Assembly: GCA_030549495.1 (NCBI GenBank)
Contig: JAUIRK010000099.1
Span: 1,136,201 to 1,200,200 of the forward strand
Length of the DNA stretch: 64,000 bases
From: Nectonema munidae
Taxonomy: Eukaryota; Nematomorpha; Nectonematoida; Nectonematidae
Direction of reading: 5' to 3'
Under the pieces are notes generated by a model. The model was not told where the DNA came from. It saw nothing but the letters and a program-made list of their open reading frames with translations, and made no database searches. This document shows, one piece after another, positions 58,161-64,000 of the stretch. A program made the translations under genes and the position numbers. Every line of letters begins with the position of its first letter. Position 1 is the stretch's first letter.

Positions 58161-59524
58161 AACCATAATACTTCATTTTGCGGAGAAGAATCCTATTAAA
58201 AAGGAGATCAAATACTCTTTAAGACATCATGACGCAGTTTAAAGTCTAATAGTATAACAGTATAGTTTTGTCTTTTTTTCTAAATCCAAATATTATATTT
58301 GAATAAAATTTGTTTATTCTCAAAAAAATGTTGTAACAGAAAATATTAATTTTTCAAAAATTTTTGTCAGGACCGAAACTATGGATACAGGTCTAAAATT
58401 CTTTATTTCATTTTTAAAGATCGGCACAGATTGCTAGCTTTGAATATATTCGGAAAACTGAATATTCTATATACGAGTTGAAGCCTATAAGAAAAGAAGA
58501 AACTGGGTATTTTTAGATTTTTGGTCACATCAAATTGACAAATTAAAAACATCGCAGCATGGCTTACTTTTCATTTTACTAATAAGAAACAGAATATCAT
58601 TCTGGTCAATTTTAGAGAAACTAAAACTCGATTTAAATTCTTCGGTGTCAACATCAGAGAAATAAGAATTATGTTTGATAATTCTGATTTCTTTTCAAAA
58701 TACTGTTTAATTCTATCCAAAGATTTTTGGGATCAATAATAGTATTAAACTTTTTATTTCAAAATTTTAGCCATGGATTTTATTTGGTTATATAACGAGG
58801 TATATTTAGCTAGTAAATTGGGTTTGCAAAATAGTTTCAACTTAAAATAAACTTTTTCGCCTATTTTTATTAAAACCAACAAGTCTTCAGAAATCTAAGG
58901 ATTATTTATGATACGGTTTGACTTTCTGTTGAATACAATATTTGTGTTCATTTTTCCTAAAAAAGGTAGTTTACTAGTTAAATGGTGAAAATAAAGTCTA
59001 AGATAAGAGAAACAATAACATTCGTGGATGCAAATTTAGATTCAAAGAATTTTGTAATGGATAATGATCTGAAATATTAAAGGTAAAGGTAAAGTAAACA
59101 TTTTATAAGATTCGGAACGTAAAATAATTTTTGGAATTAAGAAATTGAACAATAAGATATCCGTTAATTGTTTAACATAACTATTATTATTAATATTATT
59201 ATCAATTTCCAGTAAATCTATGTTGAAGTGTATGTCAATTTAATTATTTGTAAGAAAAAATTCAAATAGGAAATCTATTTCATTCACACAAGAAGAAGGT
59301 TTTCGATAAAAGTTGTACAATTACAAATGAAAAGAAATTACAATTTAATAGAGCTCCTCTATATAGATTACCATTTGATCGATTCGTATTCAACGCAAAA
59401 TCAACAGACTTGTCGATATAAAAATCAAGACCACAATGAAAACGTAGTGATGGGAAGATGTAATCAAAAATAAACATAAATGTCGAAATAATTATAAGAA
59501 ATTAAATCTAACCAAATTTCTTTA
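58161..59524. other. AT-rich stretch, no gene
   Basis: Nothing recognised. An AAAGGTAAAGGTAAAG tract at 59080-59095 resembles the tail of SINE family A but has no body attached. Confidence 0.5.
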
Positions 59525-59665
59525 CATGTTGGTTGGTTGGAGATATCAAAGCACTTTCAGCCGTAAAGCGCTCGCATTTTAAGATGGTTAATCACAGTTT
59601 TTGGGAATTTGTTTTAAGAGTTGGGAGCCTTGGGGATCGAACCCCTGACCTTCAAGTGTTAAGCT
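59525..59665 (-). repeat. tRNA-derived SINE, family B, copy 4 (head truncated)
   Basis: GGTTGGTTGGAGATATCAAA, GCACTTTCAGCCGTAAAGC, GTTGGGAGCCTTGGGGATCG and AACCCCTGACCTTCAAG as in 33793-33970. It stops after AGTGTTAAGC, so the box A part is lost. Confidence 0.85.
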
Positions 59666-60171
59666 ATTGTTAGTAATATTGGAAACATAAATAGCATTCA
59701 AATTAGCAAAGTTTTGCTTTGGGATTGAAGTTAATACTAACAAAGTGTAGGTCATTTAAATCAATTTTTGAATTAAAAAACATTGAACTACACAAATCGG
59801 AGAAAACTATACTATTTAACAAATTCAAGTTCTTTCTTATAATGATATCAGCTATAGCTGCCTGCAATATGAGAAACATCTTCTAGGTATTTAATTTTAC
59901 AATTTAAAAACGAATGCTTACCAGGCTCATTGGCTGCCACAACTTCCTTCACTATCATAATTTAAAGAACAATATTTACAAAAATTTCGTCTTTAGTTTT
60001 TTAAAGAATGGCCAAACAACGAGTGCAAAAACTAGAGAAAAAATGAAAAAGTCTCAATCTACTGTAATTCATAAAGATATAGAAACCGTTTGATTTGAAT
60101 AAAAGATTAAATTTCTTTGGATAAATTTTTTTTCATTCATCATTTGCTTAGCTTGTAAAGGTGTGTATTAC
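59666..60171. other. No recognisable gene
   Basis: AT-rich. Confidence 0.5.
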
Positions 60172-60298
60172 CAGAGCCGAATTAACCATTAGGCAAACTA
60201 GGCTTGTGCTTTAGGCTTTGAATTTTTCTTCTGGCGGGCTTACTCCAGGCCAACCTTAAAGTGTGCCTTGAGGCAACGAAACCCTTAATCCGGCACTG
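60172..60298. mobile_element. hAT-type MITE, second family
   Basis: Left end CAGAGCCGAATTAACCATTA; inverted right end CAGTGCCGGATTAAGGGTTT. Flanks TGTATTAC and ATTATTAC match at 6 of 8. The interior GGCTTTGAATTTTTC and GGCGGGCTTACTCC is GC-richer than the flank. At 127 bp it is non-coding. Confidence 0.8.
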
Positions 60299-60705
60299 AT
60301 TATTACAGAAAGAAACCTTGAATGAATTCTTTTTTTTTAAATGTAGTTTTCCTGAAGGATATCAAGATATGACTTTGTTATTAATAAATCTTTATTATAA
60401 CATTCTGGTTTAATTTTTTTGAATAAGGAGTAATTTTTTACCACATTGCACTTTATGCTTTATCGTTTAAATTTAGAAATGGAAATTTATTACTAGCAGT
60501 CATTTGTGCGGAATCAAACTTAAAAATTTTTTTCTTCTAAACAGTGAGAAACAGGCTTAGAATATTTTTTAATCCTATTTCTTTTCATCTTTATCTAACA
60601 AATAAAATAAAGCTTTGCAAATACTCTCTTTATACAATTAATCTCTATGATGCTAAGCTTTATTTTTCAAGTTCTAAAAGTTTATTAGGAATCATCATAG
60701 ATGAT
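60299..60705. other. No recognisable gene
   Basis: AT-rich. Confidence 0.5.
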
Positions 60706-62538
60706 TTGATTTGATTTATTGACGCAGCTTGTAAGACGCAGAGGACTTGAAAGCTGGCAGGATGCTTTTAGAATATATTCTGTTTGTGAGTGTCAGCTAA
60801 TTGTTAGTAAGAATAGTAATGATAAAAGAAGTCCAAAAAAGAAGAGAGGGAAAAAAAGAAAGAAAAGAGAAAAAGGAAGAGGGGAAATTATTTTTTTTGT
60901 ATAAGGGTGTGTTAGCATAGCGAAGAAGTAAGATTAGGGTGGATGAAGCCTAAGAAAATTTTCAAGTTTTTTGATGAAAGTTTGTAAGTTAAGTAAAGCT
61001 CGGGTTTTGAAATTAAACTATCTAGAGAAGAAGAAGAAGAAATTTATTAAGCATCAAACTCTTAAACAAATCACATTAAAATATTTTAAATATGAACAAG
61101 ATAGAATTATCAACACAAATATTATAAAACAATATTATAAAGCATGCATGGAAGTTCACAAGATCTATACAGACCGCTTAACATGATTCTCCCCGGAAAA
61201 CAATATTTCTAAAATTACAAAATAGATATGATCATGAAATAATTATTTTAGCATTTAAAACTAAATATAATATTTTAGGTATCAAATCAGTAATAATCTA
61301 AAGATATTAAGATATAAAGATATAAGATATTAAGGTTATATATATTTAATCGTGCAAATATTAAATTAAGGTTTTTATCTAGAGACGTGAAAGAAAAACC
61401 ATGATGTTTAAGAAGTTTAACAAAAAAAAGCTCGTATGTGGACATTTAAAGAGTAGATGGTTTGAATCTTCTATAGTCAGACAGCCAAATCTTCAAGAGC
61501 TTGAGTTGCATATTTTAATAAGATTTAAAATTTTTTTACAATTACAAGATCCAACATACCATCTGATTTTCTCTGGAGGAACAGAAAGAAAGTTATGCTT
61601 TTCAAGTTGTTTAAAAAATTTTTTAGGGGTAGTAAGTAGAAAAATGTTTGAGTAAGAAGATAAGAACAGCTTTTGGTGCCAAAAGTTAATGGACTTTTTT
61701 TTAAAGTATTTGCTTATAAGAAGAAAGAGTTTTTGGCGGTATGATCAACAAATTCATTTCTAATAACAACAGAGTGTCCTGGACACTAAACAAATCTTAC
61801 ACAAAAGTAATTAGACTAAAAGGAATAATAAGATAATGCTTGACCGATTATAGGGCATTTGGAAGACTTAAATTGCCGACTTTCAATTAGTAATTTAGAG
61901 TCGGAAAAAAAATAAATTAATTTGTAAGAGAGGAAATATTTAAAGTTTTGCCTCAGGTAATTTAATGCATAGAGCAGTCCAAAAGATTCAGCGAGAAAAG
62001 CAGAGGAAAAATTCCCAATATTTTTAGTTAGAAAGAATGGTGGTAGTTTTAGCCCACGGTAGAAGAGAGCAAAAAAAGATGCACCGAATGTGGTAATAGG
62101 GTCATAGGATCCTTCTGAATCTAAAAAATAGCATTAGAGGAGGAAAATATCTTGTTGCAAAGAGAAGCAGCAGCACTTTTCGAACCACAAATAGTTGTTT
62201 TCACATTAAGGTTTGTAAAGTGAGGGTCATTGAAAAGGGGGTATGGTAATGAGAGAAGAATATCGAAGATTATGCTAGAAGGAAGGTATTTGTTGAAAAG
62301 ACTAGAACAAAAGTCAAAGTTTGAGAAATGAATGCTAGGAGAAAATTTCAGTCCAAAGGATAGGTAGTCGAGGTTATTTCTTGTATCCGAAAGCTTGAGG
62401 AAGACAATAATATTTTCTAAGAGAAGATTGACTGGTAAGAAATTTGAAAAGAGATAAAGAAAGTCTTTAGGAGTACATCTGGAACATTTTAAAGCTTTCA
62501 TCAAAAAGGCAAAATATAAAGTTTCATGTTTTTTTTAA

Positions 62539-63303
62539 CTATTTCTTATATTTAAAAACTGCACACCACGATGTTATTGCGTATGTGAAAAGAGGTATAT
62601 AATCCTGGTAAATAGTGTTGAAAAAAGAGAAATGATGCTTGTTAGTGTTGAAGGATAACGTTTTGATACTGTTTAGAATTTTTATGCATTTTACATGTTT
62701 GTTTTGAAAGTGAGCTGACCAATCCAGATTGTATTTAAAGATCACCCGAAGATATTTTATTTGTTGAACAGGGGAGAAGATATGGTCATTGAAAACAAGT
62801 TTTAGACAAAATTTTGAGCACCTTGAAAAGTTTATTAGCATTGATTTTTTTAAATTTATCGTTAGTCCAAGGGAAAAGCAAAGAGAGGAAAAGGTCACAA
62901 GCAACTCACTTATAAAGAGAAGATTAGTTGTAGGGTTGTCGCCTTCGATGCCAAACATAAAATCATCGGAATACCCTTGTGAGAAACAATCATAAGATTT
63001 TACTAATTCAAAGAGTGGATTAATAAGAATAATAAATAATAAGTCAGAGAGACATCCTCCTTGAGGGGTCGAGCTTGACAAAATGAAAGTTGAAGAGAGA
63101 TTGCCTCGAAAAGAGATAGATCTATTATTTAAATAGAATTTAATAAACAAAATGAGGTACCAAGGGAAATTCATTTTTTTTATGTTACTTAGAATACACG
63201 AGTGGCATGCCGAATTGAAGACTCCTTCAAAGTCAAAGAATAAGCAAGTAAAATGTTTTTTCGATTTGAAACAGTTGTATATGCGTGAACATAAACGATC
63301 CAT
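62539..63303 (-). CDS. LINE reverse transcriptase domain, open for 254 codons
   Basis: This is the longest uninterrupted coding frame in the window. It starts MDRLCSRIYNCFKSKKHFTC and ends WCAVFKYKK, covering RT blocks from the first Asp motif through the thumb (VQQIKYLRVIFKYNLDWSAH, family IxYLGVxLDxxLxWxxH). The frame is kept across the fingers, palm and thumb, so this copy is younger than the RTE copies. The natural ORF would be longer on both sides. Confidence 0.8.
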   Translation of the reverse strand: MDRLCSRIYNCFKSKKHFTCLFFDFEGVFNSACHSCILSNIKKMNFPWYLILFIKFYLNNRSISFRGNLSSTFILSSSTPQGGCLSDLLFIILINPLFELVKSYDCFSQGYSDDFMFGIEGDNPTTNLLFISELLVTFSSLCFSLGLTINLKKSMLINFSRCSKFCLKLVFNDHIFSPVQQIKYLRVIFKYNLDWSAHFQNKHVKCIKILNSIKTLSFNTNKHHFSFFNTIYQDYIPLFTYAITSWCAVFKYKK

Positions 63304-63430
63304 TGCTATGTCCGAAGAATTTCAATTTATATAGGCGGATTGGAATTCACTTATACAATTGAAAGTGGAGATATGGTTAACAAGCCTTACACAGATAATT
63401 TTCTCAAAATTTTTTCCCAAACACGGTAAT

Positions 63431-63449
63431 AGAGAGAGAGAGAGAGAAA
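63431..63449 (+). repeat. (AG)n microsatellite inside the LINE RT coding region
   Basis: AGAGAGAGAGAGAGAGAG just upstream of the LLPCLGK motif on the minus strand. It replaces the usual YRPISLLP codons with a Ser-Leu run, so the microsatellite arose from coding sequence. Confidence 0.7.
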
Positions 63450-63460
63450 AAAAAATTTAT

Positions 63461-64000
63461 TCAAAAAAAAATTTTACGATAGGTTATTGAAGTGTGAAGT
63501 GCACACATATATATATATATTTATAATGATATATATATATTCGCAAAATATAAAACATAATCTCATAATTTACAATCCTGAAAAAAGCAATAGCCAAAAT
63601 GGCCGTCAGTTAGATTTCTCCATTGTGAAATAAAATATGTATATTAAGAAGGTCTCCAGTTTGAGAGTTCAAGATTTGTCGAAGACCCTTTGGAAAAAAG
63701 AATAAGTTCTCCTTGTTTGAAGATAGACATCATAGATGAAAAACTTTCATCGAAACAAAACATTCACTATATTACTACACTTTTAGTTTTATGCAATATT
63801 AATCTCCTCTTGAAACAAAAATTTTGATGTATAAATCTCTTGTTGAATGAATTTTGTCTTTCCCTATAATATAATGGGCACATGTTAACCTTAACAGTAT
63901 TTCTTCACTCCAAAAAAAATTTTTAAGTCATAATTTCAATTAAAAATTAACGCACAAACTGATGAAAAAGTTTTGCTTTTAATTTTTTTAGGACAGTTGA
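63461..64000. other. No recognisable gene
   Basis: AT-rich with (TA)n tracts at 63510-63540. It may include the 5' part of the LINE, but no endonuclease motif was seen. Confidence 0.45.

Larger units (their letters stand above)
60706..63460 (-). mobile_element. LINE with reverse transcriptase and RNase H (I/Jockey-superfamily)
   Basis: The minus strand reads LLPCLGKNFEKII (63380-63420), then an open 254-codon RT segment at 63303-62539. That segment has FFDFEGVFNSACHS (usual LDxxKAFDxV), SSTPQGGCLSDLLFIILINP, YSDDFMFGIEG (catalytic YxDD) and SLGLTINLKKSMLINFS. About 62504-62121 is the connection. At 62060-61700 there is AFLAESFGLLYALNYLRQNF, LIYFFSDSKLLIESR and CPGHSVVIRNEFVDHTAK, the Glu, Asp and His/Asp motifs of RNase H (AELxAIxxAL, xxxSDSxSALxSI, PxHxGIxGNExAD). 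RNase H after RT points to the I/Jockey side of LINEs. The 3' end may be the (AAATC)n-like tract at 60706-60720. The RNase H frame contains stops, and the endonuclease was not recognised above 63460. Confidence 0.82.

Noticed and set aside
60719-60904. Open frame with a Lys/Arg-rich end
   Set aside because: The basic run comes from a purine-rich tract in what is probably LINE 3' sequence; no other evidence.

Overview
This is an AT-rich, repeat-dense animal nuclear sequence, most likely arthropod. The mix of Tc1/mariner, piggyBac, Tigger/pogo and hAT DNA transposons, RTE and RNase H-bearing LINEs, a Ty3/gypsy-like fossil and several tRNA-derived SINEs fits a crustacean such as a caligid copepod. 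That placement is inference. I see no bacterial-type operons, rRNA, free-standing tRNA gene or CRISPR array.

Two host genes are well supported. (1) A Tat-SF1/CUS2 homologue (HTATSF1-like) runs on the minus strand from 33228 to 14117. I could place eight coding exons that splice into a 453-residue protein with N-terminal YxWD repeats, an RRM, a C-terminal UHM-type RRM and a short acidic tail. Its introns range from 50 to about 6660 bases. The long ones carry an RTE LINE, a LINE 3' end, SINEs and MITEs. Intron 3 appears to use a GC donor. (2) A UQCC1/CBP3-like complex III assembly chaperone lies on the plus strand at 49729-50400 as one uninterrupted ORF. A presequence-like stretch sits just upstream in the same frame behind a TAG. 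A third, weaker candidate is a pair of plus-strand exons at 5418-5629 of unknown identity.

The rest is mobile DNA. Left part (1-14 kb): Tigger remnants, a hAT-type MITE carrying a 20-bp minisatellite, a decayed Ty3/gypsy-like element and an arthropod repeat-associated gene fragment. Centre (14-33 kb): the HTATSF1-like gene with its intronic repeats. 33-43 kb: tRNA-derived SINEs, a satellite-like array of about 141 bp period, two hAT transposase remnants and a Tigger. 43-48 kb: a piggyBac whose N- and C-terminal parts are separated by Tigger-derived DNA. 50-58 kb: mariner, Tigger, a second piggyBac with all three catalytic aspartates visible, and a BED-finger hAT. 60-63.5 kb: a LINE with reverse transcriptase and RNase H on the minus strand.

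The most distinctive repeat is a short MITE family flanked by TTAA with CCCATTAA-type ends. It carries repeated CAGACGAT motifs, occurs at six sites and has at least two subfamilies. I did not find an autonomous partner for it here, and I did not find a wholly new biological system.
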